From Streptomyces sp. cg36 (lineage in GTDB: Bacteria > Actinomycetota > Actinomycetes > Streptomycetales > Streptomycetaceae), in the NCBI RefSeq assembly GCF_041080675.1, contig NZ_CP163520.1:4340001-4404000 (forward strand): DNA of 64,000 nt, in the 5' to 3' direction. Numbering within the stretch: the stretch's first letter is position 1; each line of letters starts with the position of its first letter. Below are positions 35,359 to 43,467 of the stretch, one piece after another. The translations under genes and the position numbers were made by a program. The notes under the pieces were generated by a model. The model was given only the letters and a program-made list of their open reading frames with translations, was not told the DNA's origin and searched no databases.

Positions 35359-35949
35359 ATGGACACCAACACGACGCAGCCCGCCCACCGCGGCCCCAAG
35401 TCCCGCGGCAAGAAGATCCTCGTCGGCGCCCTCGCCGCCGCCGCGCTCGGCGCCGGTACGTTCGGCGCGGTCAGCGCCAACGCCGCGGCCCCGGCGGCCC
35501 CGGCCGCCCCCGCCGCGAGCACCTCCGGTCCGGCCGCCCGCGACCTCACCCACTCCACGCACCTCTCGGTCTCCGCCGCGACCCGGGCCGCCAGTGCCGT
35601 CCTGGACGCCGCCCGCAAGGAGAACCAGCGCGTCTCGGTCGCCGTCGTCGACCGCAACGGCAACACCATCGTCACCCTGCGCGGCGACGGCGCGGGCCCG
35701 CAGTCCCCCGAGTCGGCCGAGCGCAAGGCGTACACGGCCGTCTCCTGGAACGCCACCACCTCGGTCCTGGCGGGCCGGCTGGCGCAGACGCCCAACCTGA
35801 AGGACATCCCCGGCACGCTCTTCCTCGCGGGCGGCGCCCCCGTCCAGGCGCAGGGCGCCCCGATCGCGGGCATCGGCGTGGCCGGGGCCCCGAGCGGCGA
35901 CCTCGACGAGAAGTTCGCCCAGGCGGGCGTCGCGGCGCTGGCCAAGTAG
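35359..35949 (+). CDS. hbpS: extracellular heme-binding protein HbpS (GlcG/DUF336 family)
   Basis: A 196-residue secreted protein. The signal peptide (KKILVGALAAAALGAGTFGA core) ends near SANA-AAP. The mature GlcG/HbpS fold begins after a Pro/Ala linker at DLTHSTHLSVSAATRAASAV and contains VSVAVVDRNGNTIVTLRGD and the ESAERKAY segment with an ExxE pair, which may match the iron-binding DxxE motif known in S. reticuli HbpS. HbpS binds heme or iron outside the cell and modulates SenS. It is divergent from senS with 231 bases between, room for shared control. Start ATG 35359. Confidence 0.88.
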   Translation: MDTNTTQPAHRGPKSRGKKILVGALAAAALGAGTFGAVSANAAAPAAPAAPAASTSGPAARDLTHSTHLSVSAATRAASAVLDAARKENQRVSVAVVDRNGNTIVTLRGDGAGPQSPESAERKAYTAVSWNATTSVLAGRLAQTPNLKDIPGTLFLAGGAPVQAQGAPIAGIGVAGAPSGDLDEKFAQAGVAALAK

Positions 35950-35962
35950 TCCCCGTACGGCG

Positions 35963-36000
35963 GCCCCGCCCGCACCCGTACCGGCGGGTGCGGGCGGGGC
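35963..36000 (+). terminator. intrinsic terminator after hbpS
   Basis: Perfect 16-base stem (35963-35978 with 35985-36000), loop TACCGG, 13 bases after the hbpS stop. Confidence 0.87.
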
Positions 36001-36020
36001 GCCGAACGTAGGATCGCCCT

Positions 36021-37415
36021 GTGGATCACCGCAGCGCGATACGCCGGCTCGCCCTCCCGGGCGCCGTCCTGCTCGCCCTCGGCGGCTGCACGGGCGGCGT
36101 GGCGGGCAAGCCGGGGGCGGCCGGGCTGCGCGACGGGCTCTTCCCCAAGCTGGGCAACGGCGGGTACGACGCCGACCACTACAGCCTCGTCCTCGACTAC
36201 GACCCGGCGCGCGCCCACCTCACCGGCAGCATGACCATGGACGCCCGCGCCACCCAGGACCTCAGCGCGTTCAACCTGGACTTCGCGGGGATGGAGGTGA
36301 CGGGCGCGACCGTCGACGGCCGCCGGGCGGACGCCAACCGGGCGGGCACCGAGCTGACCCTGCGCCCGGCCGAGGACCTCGACGAGGGCGCCCGGTTCCG
36401 CGCCACCGTCACCTACTCCGGCACCCCGAAGACCCTCACCGACCAGGACGGTTCGCACGAGGGCTGGCTGCGCACCGCCGACGGCGCCCTGGCGCTGGGC
36501 GAGCCGACGGGGTCGATGGCCTGGTTCCCCTCCAACAACCACCCGAGCGACAAGGCCACGTACGACATCGCGGTGACCGTGCCCCGGGGGCTGCGGGCCG
36601 TCTCCAACGGCGAGTTGACCTCCTCGGTGACCAACGGCGGGCGCACCACGTACACCTGGCGCACCCGGGAGCCGATGGCGAGCTATCTGGCCACGGTCGC
36701 GATCGGCGCGTACGACGTGACGGAGGGCCGCACCAGGTCCGGGATCCCGTTCTACGACGCGGTGGCGCCGGCGGCGCGGAAGGAGACGGCGGACGTCGTC
36801 GGCCGGCTCCCGGAGATCGTGGAGTGGGAGCGGGAGAAGTTCGGGCCGTACCCGTTCTCCTCGACCGGGGTGATCGTGGCCCCCGAGGGCTCCGCCGAGT
36901 ACGCGCTGGAGACCCAGAACCGGCCGGTGGTCCCGGCGGACCAGCTGGACACCGAGACCCTGGCGCACGAGCTCGCCCACCAGTGGTTCGGCGACTCGGT
37001 GACGCCCGAGCGGTGGCGGGACATGTGGCTCAACGAGGGCTTCGCCACGTACGCGGAGTGGCTGTGGAGCGAGGACCACGGCGGCGATTCGGCGCAGGAG
37101 CACTTCGACGAGGAGTACGCGAAGGACGGCTCGGACGCCATCTGGGCGTTCCCGCCCGCCGCGCCCCCGTCGGCCGCGCGCGTCTCGGACCAGCCGGTGT
37201 ACGTGCGCGGCGCGATGGTGGTGCACCAGTTGCGCCGGGCGCTGGGCGACGACGCGTTCTTCGCGCTGGTGCGGGGCTGGACGAAGGACCGGGCGCACGC
37301 CAACGCGTCCACCGAGGAATTCGTCCGGTTCGTGGACGAGAGGTCGTCCGGCAAGGACCTGGACGACCTGTGGGACTCCTGGCTCTACGGGGACGGGAAG
37401 CCCGATTCCCCGTAG
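36021..37415 (+). CDS. M1 family zinc metallopeptidase, lipoprotein
   Basis: A 464-residue surface aminopeptidase-like enzyme. The signal peptide ends in the lipobox LGGC (Cys23). The N-terminal beta domain (YDADHYSLVLDYDPARAHLT) precedes the gluzincin catalytic domain: GxMEN-like GSAEYALETQ, the zinc motif HELAHQWFGDSV (H316, E317, H320) and the third ligand in NEGFATYAEWLW. It is shorter than full M1 enzymes, lacking the C-terminal HEAT-like domain. GTG 36021: the TAGGAT at 36009-36014 can be read either as a -10 box for a leaderless mRNA or as an AGGA ribosome site. Confidence 0.92.
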   Translation: MDHRSAIRRLALPGAVLLALGGCTGGVAGKPGAAGLRDGLFPKLGNGGYDADHYSLVLDYDPARAHLTGSMTMDARATQDLSAFNLDFAGMEVTGATVDGRRADANRAGTELTLRPAEDLDEGARFRATVTYSGTPKTLTDQDGSHEGWLRTADGALALGEPTGSMAWFPSNNHPSDKATYDIAVTVPRGLRAVSNGELTSSVTNGGRTTYTWRTREPMASYLATVAIGAYDVTEGRTRSGIPFYDAVAPAARKETADVVGRLPEIVEWEREKFGPYPFSSTGVIVAPEGSAEYALETQNRPVVPADQLDTETLAHELAHQWFGDSVTPERWRDMWLNEGFATYAEWLWSEDHGGDSAQEHFDEEYAKDGSDAIWAFPPAAPPSAARVSDQPVYVRGAMVVHQLRRALGDDAFFALVRGWTKDRAHANASTEEFVRFVDERSSGKDLDDLWDSWLYGDGKPDSP

Positions 37416-37422
37416 AGCCAGG
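37378..37422. terminator. terminator hairpin embedded in the end of the M1 peptidase gene
   Basis: 15-base perfect stem (37378-37392 with 37408-37422), 15-base loop. The stop codon at 37413-37415 lies in the 3' arm. The convergent M4 peptidase gene ends 24 bases further on. Confidence 0.7.
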
Positions 37423-37445
37423 CCAGTTGCGGCCCCTCGGTCGCG

Positions 37446-38996
37446 TTACTTCACGTTGACGGCGGTCCACGCCGCCGCGACCGTCTTGTACTCGGTGCTG
37501 CTCGCCCCGTACAGGTCGGACGCGGCCTGGAGGGTCGTGGTGCGCGCCTTGGCGTAGTTGGTCGTCGACGTCATGTACGTGGAGAGCGCCTTGTACCAGA
37601 TCTTGTACGCCTTGGTCCGCCCGATGCCGGTGACCTTGGAGCCGTCGGACGTCGGGGAGTTGTAGCTGACGCCGTTGATCACCTTCGCGCCGCTGCCCTC
37701 GGACAGCAGGTAGAAGAAGTGGTTGGCGACGCCGGACGAGTAGTGCACGTCCTTGTTGCCGACCGTGCTCGACCAGTAGTCGGCCGACTGGCCGTCCTTG
37801 CTGGGCTTGTCCATGTAGCGCAGCGGGGTCCCGTTGCCATTGATGTTGATCTTCTCGCCGATGAGGTAGTCACCCGGGTCGGACGAGTTGTTGGCGAAGA
37901 ACTCCACCGACGTGCCGAAGATGTCGCTGGTGCCCTCGTTGAGCCCGCCGGACTCCTTGCTGTAGTTGAGCTTGGCGGTGGCGGCGGTGAGGCCGTGGCT
38001 CATCTCGTGGCCCGCGACGTCGAGCGCGGTGAGCGGCTTGGTGTTGCCCTGGCCGTCGCCGTACGTCATGCAGAAGCAGCTGTCGTCCCAGAACGCGTTG
38101 ACGTACGCGTTGCCGTAGTGGACCCGGGAGTAGGCGGCCTTGCCGTTGCCCGCGATGCCGTTGCGGTTGAGCTCGGCCTTGTAGAAGTCCCAGGTCACCG
38201 CGGCGCCGTAGTGGGCGTCCACGGCGGCGGTCTCGCGGTTCTGCGGAGTGCCGTTGCCCCAGGCGTCGGTGGACTTGGTGAACAGGGTGCCGGTGCCGGA
38301 GGAACCGCCCTTGAGGTCGTACGTCTTGTGGCCGCCGCGACCGCCGTCGGTCAGGCTGTACGTGGAGCCGGACTTGGTCGTCCCGAGGGTGACGTTGCCC
38401 GAGTACATGCTGGTGCCGGTGCCGGTCTCGATGGCCTCGTACGAGAACAGCTGGGCGCCGGTGGCGGCGTCGGTGATGACGTGGCGGCGGCTGGGCGTGC
38501 CGTCGCGCTGGGTGCCGGTGATGACGGCCTCGTACGCCAGGACGGGCTTGCCGCTGCCCGCCCAGACGACCTTGCGGGCGCCGGCCGGCGCGGCCTTGAG
38601 GGAGACGCCGCCGGTGGCGACGGCTATGCGCGCGTCGGTCGCCTTGCTGACGCTCTTGACGGCGCCGTCCTTCTTGCTGTGGACGACGAGGTCGCCACCG
38701 AGGACGGGCAGGCCGTCGTACGTACGCTCGTACCGGGTGTGGACGGTGCCGTCCACGTCCTTGATGACGTCACGTACGACCAGCGCCTCCTTGGCGCCGA
38801 GGCCGATCTGGCGGGCGGCTGCGGGCGCGGCGTCCTGGGCGGCCTGGAGGGCGCTCGCACGCTCGGCCACACCGAGCGTGCGGGCGCTCGCTCCCGCCTC
38901 GCGGTCGGCGGCACCGGCGCTGGTCCCGGACTGGACTCCGACGACGACCATGGCGGCGGTGGCGGCAAGGGCGGCGGCGCGCAGGGAAGTTCTCAC
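37446..38996 (-). CDS. secreted M4 family (thermolysin-like) metallopeptidase
   Basis: A 516-residue zymogen of a neutral protease. Signal peptide (VRTSLRAAALAATAAMVVVG) is followed by an FTP/PepSY-type propeptide to about residue 200, then the catalytic domain with the zinc site HEMSH (H330, E331, H334), GGLNEGTSDIFG supplying the third ligand, and the active-site His region VHYSSGVANHFFYLLSEG. It degrades extracellular protein. I chose GTG 38996: AAGGAG lies 9 bases upstream and the signal peptide starts there; ATG 39014 (MKETHP) would use the ribosome site itself as codons. Confidence 0.93.
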   Translation of the reverse strand: MRTSLRAAALAATAAMVVVGVQSGTSAGAADREAGASARTLGVAERASALQAAQDAAPAAARQIGLGAKEALVVRDVIKDVDGTVHTRYERTYDGLPVLGGDLVVHSKKDGAVKSVSKATDARIAVATGGVSLKAAPAGARKVVWAGSGKPVLAYEAVITGTQRDGTPSRRHVITDAATGAQLFSYEAIETGTGTSMYSGNVTLGTTKSGSTYSLTDGGRGGHKTYDLKGGSSGTGTLFTKSTDAWGNGTPQNRETAAVDAHYGAAVTWDFYKAELNRNGIAGNGKAAYSRVHYGNAYVNAFWDDSCFCMTYGDGQGNTKPLTALDVAGHEMSHGLTAATAKLNYSKESGGLNEGTSDIFGTSVEFFANNSSDPGDYLIGEKININGNGTPLRYMDKPSKDGQSADYWSSTVGNKDVHYSSGVANHFFYLLSEGSGAKVINGVSYNSPTSDGSKVTGIGRTKAYKIWYKALSTYMTSTTNYAKARTTTLQAASDLYGASSTEYKTVAAAWTAVNVK

Positions 38997-39265
38997 TGGA
39001 TGGGTCTCCTTCACTCGATCCGTGGTGCGGTGGGGGGTGGTGCGAGTGGATGTAGCCCGGCCACATGCGGGTGCTGCGGTTGCATGTGGTGCTCGTGGGA
39101 GCGTGCCAGCAGACGACTACTTTTTGACAGAGGCCCGACAATTATTTGACCGGAACGTGTCCGTCAGGTGGTGCACAGTGTCCGGTAACCGATGTGTTTC
39201 GGCCGTGGGGCGACCGCAGTTGACGGTATGTCGACAGGCGCGGCGGACCGGGGGGCGGGCATGCC
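38997..39265 (-). promoter_or_regulatory. upstream region of the M4 peptidase
   Basis: About 270 bases without a gene and less GC-rich than coding DNA. It holds an inverted repeat CCACATGC/GCATGTGG (39061-39068 and 39082-39089) 65-93 bases before the start, and AT-rich stretches (TTTTTGACAG and ACAATTATTTGACC near 39120-39150). No promoter is assigned with confidence. Confidence 0.45.
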
Positions 39266-39298
39266 GAAGGGGCCGGATCCGATGGATCCGGCCCCTTC
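39266..39298 (-). terminator. intrinsic terminator after terD
   Basis: Perfect 15-base stem (39266-39280 with 39284-39298) with a GAT loop, 47 bases beyond the terD stop. Confidence 0.82.
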
Positions 39299-39344
39299 CT
39301 GGTTCAGGACACCCGGCGGCCCAGGGGGCCGCGCGTCAGCCGTC

Positions 39345-39920
39345 TCAGACGTTGACGCCGAAGTCCTGGGCGATGCCGACGAGGCCCGAGGCGTACCCCT
39401 GGCCGACCGCGCGGAACTTCCACTCCGCGCCGTTGCGGTACAGCTCGCCGAAGACCATCGCGGTCTCGGTGGCGGCGTCCTCGCTCAGGTCGTAGCGCGC
39501 GATCTCGGCGCCGCCGGCCTGGTTGACGATGCGGATGTACGCGTTGCGGACCTGGCCGAAGTTCTGCGAGCGGTTCTCCGCGTCGTAGATCGAGACCGGG
39601 AAGACGATCTTGTCGACGTCGGCGGGGAGGCCCGCCAGGTTGACGTTGATCGCCTCGTCGTCGCCCTCGCCCTGGCCGGTGGTGTTGTCACCGGTGTGCA
39701 CGATGGTCTGGTCCGGCGTCGACTTGTTGTTGAAGAAGACGAAGTGGGCGTCCGAGTAGACCTTGCCCGTGGCGTTGACCGCGATCGCCGAGGCGTCGAG
39801 GTCGAAGTCGGTGCCGGTGGTCGTGCGGACGTCCCAGCCGAGGCCCACCGTGACGGCGGTCAGGCCCGGGGCCTCCTTGGTGAGCGAGACGTTGCCGCCC
39901 TTGGACAGGCTTACAGCCAT
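39345..39920 (-). CDS. terD: TerD family tellurium/stress resistance protein
   Basis: A 191-residue cytosolic protein made of one TerD domain. It starts [20 protein letters not shown] and has the family blocks [35 protein letters not shown] and [18 protein letters not shown], whose acidic residues bind calcium in characterised members. TerD proteins are linked to tellurite resistance, oxidative and phage stress, and in Streptomyces to development. The same fold is fused to an Mrr nuclease at 24153-24635. Followed by a terminator. Confidence 0.93.
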   Translation of the reverse strand: MAVSLSKGGNVSLTKEAPGLTAVTVGLGWDVRTTTGTDFDLDASAIAVNATGKVYSDAHFVFFNNKSTPDQTIVHTGDNTTGQGEGDDEAINVNLAGLPADVDKIVFPVSIYDAENRSQNFGQVRNAYIRIVNQAGGAEIARYDLSEDAATETAMVFGELYRNGAEWKFRAVGQGYASGLVGIAQDFGVNV

Positions 39921-40126
39921 GGGGTGTCCCCTTCGTCGTGATGTGCGGGCTCGGCCGTTCCCGAAGCTACCGTCACCCCTCTTAACGTCGGCAGGGGAGG
40001 CTGGGGTTCCAGCTCGCTTTACTTTCTTTGCCCGGCCCCGCTTTTTTGCCGGGCCCTTGACGCGGGAGTCCGGGCCGGACGCAAAAAGGGGTGACGGCGC
40101 CCGCCGGGCGGGGGACCATGGAGCCC

Positions 40127-40552
40127 ATGTCCGGGCCCTATCCCATCCGCGGCTCCGTCTCCCTGCCGGAGGCCGAGCTCATGTGGCGTTTCTCGCGGTC
40201 CTCCGGGCCCGGCGGGCAGCACGTCAACACCAGCGACTCGCAGGTGGAGCTCCGCTTCGACCTCGGGCGCACCGAGTCCCTGCCCGAGGTGTGGAAGGCG
40301 CGGGCGCTGGAGCGGCTGGCGTCGCGCCTGGTGGGCGGGGTCGTGACCGTACGGGCCTCCGAGCACCGCTCGCAGTGGCGCAACCGGGAGACCGCGGCCG
40401 TGCGGCTCGCGGCGCTGCTGGCGGAGGCGACCGCGCCGCCGCCCAGGCCGCGGCGGGCGACGAAGATCCCGCGGGGCATCAACGAGCGGCGGCTGCGGGA
40501 GAAGAAGGCCCGGGGCCAGACGAAGCGGGGCCGCACCGGCCAGGACTGGTGA
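40127..40552 (+). CDS. arfB: alternative ribosome-rescue factor ArfB (peptidyl-tRNA hydrolase)
   Basis: A 141-residue release-factor-like protein that frees stalled non-stop ribosomes. The GGQ catalytic motif is in [18 protein letters not shown] (G29-G30-Q31), and the basic C-terminal tail ([19 protein letters not shown]) is the part that enters the empty mRNA channel. ATG 40127 ([18 protein letters not shown]) fits the family; ATG 40118 adds MEP and has GGGGGA nearby. Convergent with the flavin reductase gene. Confidence 0.92.
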   Translation: MSGPYPIRGSVSLPEAELMWRFSRSSGPGGQHVNTSDSQVELRFDLGRTESLPEVWKARALERLASRLVGGVVTVRASEHRSQWRNRETAAVRLAALLAEATAPPPRPRRATKIPRGINERRLREKKARGQTKRGRTGQDW

Positions 40553-40635
40553 GCCGCCGGTGAGCCCCCGGGGCGCGTCCGGCACCGCCCGCCGCGGCCG
40601 GTCGGCCCGCCCGGCACGCGCGCGCCGCGCCCCGG

Positions 40636-41202
40636 TCAGCCCAGCTGCCGGTAGCGCCCCCGGAAGTAGGAGAGCGGGCCGCCCTCCGCGCTCGGCAGGT
40701 CGACGCCCAGCACGCGCGCGATGACCAGGGTGTGGTCGCCCGCCTCCACCCGCTGCTCCGTGCGGCACTCCAGCGTCGAGAGCGCGCCGCCCACCAGCGG
40801 GGCGCCGCTGAGCGGTCCCCTCTTGTAGGGGATGTCGTCGAAGAGGAGGCGGTCGCTGATGCGGCCCTTCATCGCGAAGCGGCCGGCGACGTGGCGCTGG
40901 CTCTCGGAGAGCACCGAGACCGCCCACAGCGGCTGCTCGGCCAGCAGGTCGTCCATGCGGGAGCCGTTCCGTACGCTCACCAGCACCAGTGGCGGGTCGA
41001 TCGAGACCGACAGGAATGCCGTGGCCGTCATTCCGACGTCCTCGCCGCGCGGGCCCGCGTCCTCGTCGTGGGCGGTCACGAGGACCACCCCGCCCGCCAG
41101 CCGGGACATCGCGGCGCGGAATTCGTCATTGCTCACCCCCTCAGCATGGGGGTTCTGCGACGGCAGGGAAGGGAGAGCCTGGAGAACGTCTGTCTGCAAC
41201 AC
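40636..41202 (-). CDS. flavin reductase family protein (FMN-binding, HpaC-like)
   Basis: A 188-residue split-barrel flavoprotein: FRAAMSRLAGGVVLVTAHDE, the flavin-binding GMTATAFLSVSIDPPLVLVS, and the DHTLVIARVLGVDL strand near the C-terminus. Such proteins supply reduced flavin to monooxygenases using NAD(P)H. The start is uncertain: GTG 41202 is chosen because TAGCGT ends 7 bases upstream (leaderless type); GTG 41136 (SNDEFRAAMSRL) would remove a poorly conserved N-terminus and ATG 41238 would lengthen it. Confidence 0.83.
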   Translation of the reverse strand: MLQTDVLQALPSLPSQNPHAEGVSNDEFRAAMSRLAGGVVLVTAHDEDAGPRGEDVGMTATAFLSVSIDPPLVLVSVRNGSRMDDLLAEQPLWAVSVLSESQRHVAGRFAMKGRISDRLLFDDIPYKRGPLSGAPLVGGALSTLECRTEQRVEAGDHTLVIARVLGVDLPSAEGGPLSYFRGRYRQLG

Positions 41203-41666
41203 GCACTGAACGCTAGTCTCCGCTCCGGCGCCGCACATCGGGCCCTGGGACCAGAAGTGCCCCGAAAGGGACCTAGGACCGCCCGGGACCAGGGATTCCG
41301 GTCCGGGCCGGCCCCGGCCGGGCCCCGCCCGTACCGTCCCCGCTCCTCCCGCCGGGCCGCCCGCAGTGCAAACTCGGCCGTCCGGGCGCCCTCTCCCCGG
41401 ACCGAAAAACCGGCATTACTGCCCGTTTGCATTCCGGAATTTCGCGGAGCGCTCCCACCCCTCCGGGGCCGCCTCTCATTACCCCATGTGACTTGAGTCA
41501 CAGAGCGCAGTAATTGTTGACCCTGTGTACCGAGTGAGCAGCTCGCTGTGATTCAGTGACGGGGACACTGCACGAAAAGCATCCACGGGGAAGTCCGGAA
41601 ACCAGAGAAGAAGCGCGCCGAATCAGAATCCTGGAGTTGCTGTCGAGGTCTCGGGGAGAGCGAACA
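41203..41666 (+). promoter_or_regulatory. regulatory region upstream of cdgB
   Basis: About 460 bases without a gene. The part from 41400 is relatively AT-rich. It holds a palindrome with arms TGTGACT/AGTCACA (41487-41502), a BldD-like site (41517-41531) and a further TGATTCAGTGA. The likely ribosome site GGGGAG is at 41653-41658. An in-frame ATG-less extension to 41556 exists but is not believed to be translated. Confidence 0.55.
41517..41531 (+). promoter_or_regulatory. BldD-like operator upstream of cdgB
   Basis: TTGACCCTGTGTACC matches the BldD consensus nTnACnC(A/T)GnGTnAn at 8 of 9 fixed positions (the final A is C). The S. coelicolor cdgB gene is a known BldD target, which supports the reading. 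Confidence 0.6.
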
Positions 41667-43337
41667 ATGGAGACCGAGTCGGAGCCGTACGTCCGCCTTG
41701 CGACCCTGCGGCAGCTGCATCAGGTGGTCACCGACCTGAACACGGCCCGCAGCCTGGCGGACACGCTGCAGACCGTCGCCGACGGCGTCATCGCCGGGCT
41801 CGGATATGAGCTGGCCTGCGTGAACCTCGTACGCCCCGACGGAGACCTCGTCGTCGCCGCCTTCGCCGGAAACGCCGCGGCCGAGGCCCTGATCACCGGC
41901 CGCGTCGGCTCCCGGGCCTCCTGGGAGCGCCGGCTGACCATGGGCGAGAGCTGGGGCGACCTGCGGTTCATACCGCACACCGAGGGCTGGGTGCTCCTGG
42001 AGGACGACGTCCCGCAGTGGTACACCGAGGGGCCCGAGCCCCGCTTCGAGGACGAGTGGCACCCCCAGGACCGGCTCTACGCCCCGATGTACGCCTCGGG
42101 CGGCGGGGGCGAGCTGCTCGGCGTCATTTCCGTCGACAAGCCGCGCAACGGGCGGCGCCCCGGCGCCTGGGGACGCGAAGCGCTCCAGATGTACGCCTCG
42201 CAGTCCGCCATTGCGATCAGCAACGCCCGACTTCGCGCAAACATGCAGCGCGCACTGGTCCGCCTGGAGCGCGAGCAGCAGGCGCTGCGGGCCAGCGAGG
42301 AGAGCTTCCGGCAGGCGTTCGAGTACGCCCCGTCCGGGATGGCGATCGCCGAGATGGGCGGTGACCAGCACGGACGTCTGCTGCGCACCAATGACGCGCT
42401 CTGCCGCCTCCTTGGCCGGCCCGCCGCGGTGATGCGGCGCTACTCGTTCGCCGACCTCGTCCACCCCGAGGACATCGGTCTGCTGCTGCGGACCTCGGCC
42501 GAGGGCGGGCGCGCCGAGCTGCGGCTGGGCCGCCGCGACGGCACCTACGTCTGGGTGTCGCTGCGCAACTCGGTCGTCGCCGATACCGCCGACGGTCCCC
42601 GTTTCCTGCTCACCCACGTCGAGGACATCGAGGAGCGCAAGCGGCACGAGCTCCAGCTCGCCCACCGCGCCTCGCACGACTCCCTCACCGGCCTGCCCAA
42701 CAGCGCCGAACTGCGCGCCCGCCTCTCCGCCCGCCTCTGCCAGCGGCCCTACGCGGTGGGCGCGACGGCGGTCGAGGTGCTGGACGCGGCGTACGGGGCG
42801 GCGTACGACGGGCGCGGCGAGACCCCCGGGCACGCGGTGTGCGCCCCCGGCGGCTTCGACTTCGAGCCGGTCCCGGGCGGCGGCCCCTTCGACCACCACG
42901 TCCACACGGTGGCGCCCGAGGGCGACGAGGACGACGGCACCAAGGGCCTGGCGGTCCTCTTCTGCGACCTCGACGGCTTCAAGTCCATCAACGACCGGTT
43001 CGGCCACAACACCGGCGACGCCGTCCTCATCGAGGTCGCCCGCCGCCTCACCACCGGGGTGCGGGACGGGGACACGGTCGCCCGGCTCGGCGGCGACGAG
43101 TTCGTGGTCCTCGCCGACGGCCTGGGCGCGGCCGACGCGGCCGACCTCGCGGTGCGGCTGCGCAACGCGATCATCCCCCCCATCCGGGTGGACGGCCGCG
43201 CGGTCCGGGTGGGGGCGAGCTTCGGCATCGGCTGGGCCAGCTGCGGCATGTCGGTGGAAGAGGTGCTGCGCTCCGCCGACCAGCGGATGTACATCGAGAA
43301 GCGGTCGCGCGCCAAGGTCCACCGGCGGGCCGGCTGA
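41667..43337 (+). CDS. cdgB: diguanylate cyclase CdgB (GAF-PAS-GGDEF)
   Basis: A 556-residue cytosolic cyclic-di-GMP synthase. A GAF domain (about 25-185) and a PAS/PAC domain (about 205-320, ending HVEDIEERKRHELQLAHRAS) precede the GGDEF domain. The active site GGDEF (475-479) is intact and an RxxD inhibitory site (RDGD, 466-469) sits at the proper five-residue distance. A poorly conserved insertion of about 70 residues splits the first GGDEF helix from the LFCDLDGFKSIND strand. In S. coelicolor CdgB controls development through BldD and c-di-GMP. ATG 41667 has GGGGAG eight bases upstream. Confidence 0.92.
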   Translation: METESEPYVRLATLRQLHQVVTDLNTARSLADTLQTVADGVIAGLGYELACVNLVRPDGDLVVAAFAGNAAAEALITGRVGSRASWERRLTMGESWGDLRFIPHTEGWVLLEDDVPQWYTEGPEPRFEDEWHPQDRLYAPMYASGGGGELLGVISVDKPRNGRRPGAWGREALQMYASQSAIAISNARLRANMQRALVRLEREQQALRASEESFRQAFEYAPSGMAIAEMGGDQHGRLLRTNDALCRLLGRPAAVMRRYSFADLVHPEDIGLLLRTSAEGGRAELRLGRRDGTYVWVSLRNSVVADTADGPRFLLTHVEDIEERKRHELQLAHRASHDSLTGLPNSAELRARLSARLCQRPYAVGATAVEVLDAAYGAAYDGRGETPGHAVCAPGGFDFEPVPGGGPFDHHVHTVAPEGDEDDGTKGLAVLFCDLDGFKSINDRFGHNTGDAVLIEVARRLTTGVRDGDTVARLGGDEFVVLADGLGAADAADLAVRLRNAIIPPIRVDGRAVRVGASFGIGWASCGMSVEEVLRSADQRMYIEKRSRAKVHRRAG

Positions 43338-43467
43338 CCCCCGCCGCGCCGCCGCGCGCCCCGGCCGCCGGCGCCGCCCGCCGACGAGGTCACAGCCATG
43401 GGGTCGGCCGTTCGGGGTAGGCTCGGCCGGTCGGCGACGGCTGGCGAACAGTGAGGAGTGACCCCGG

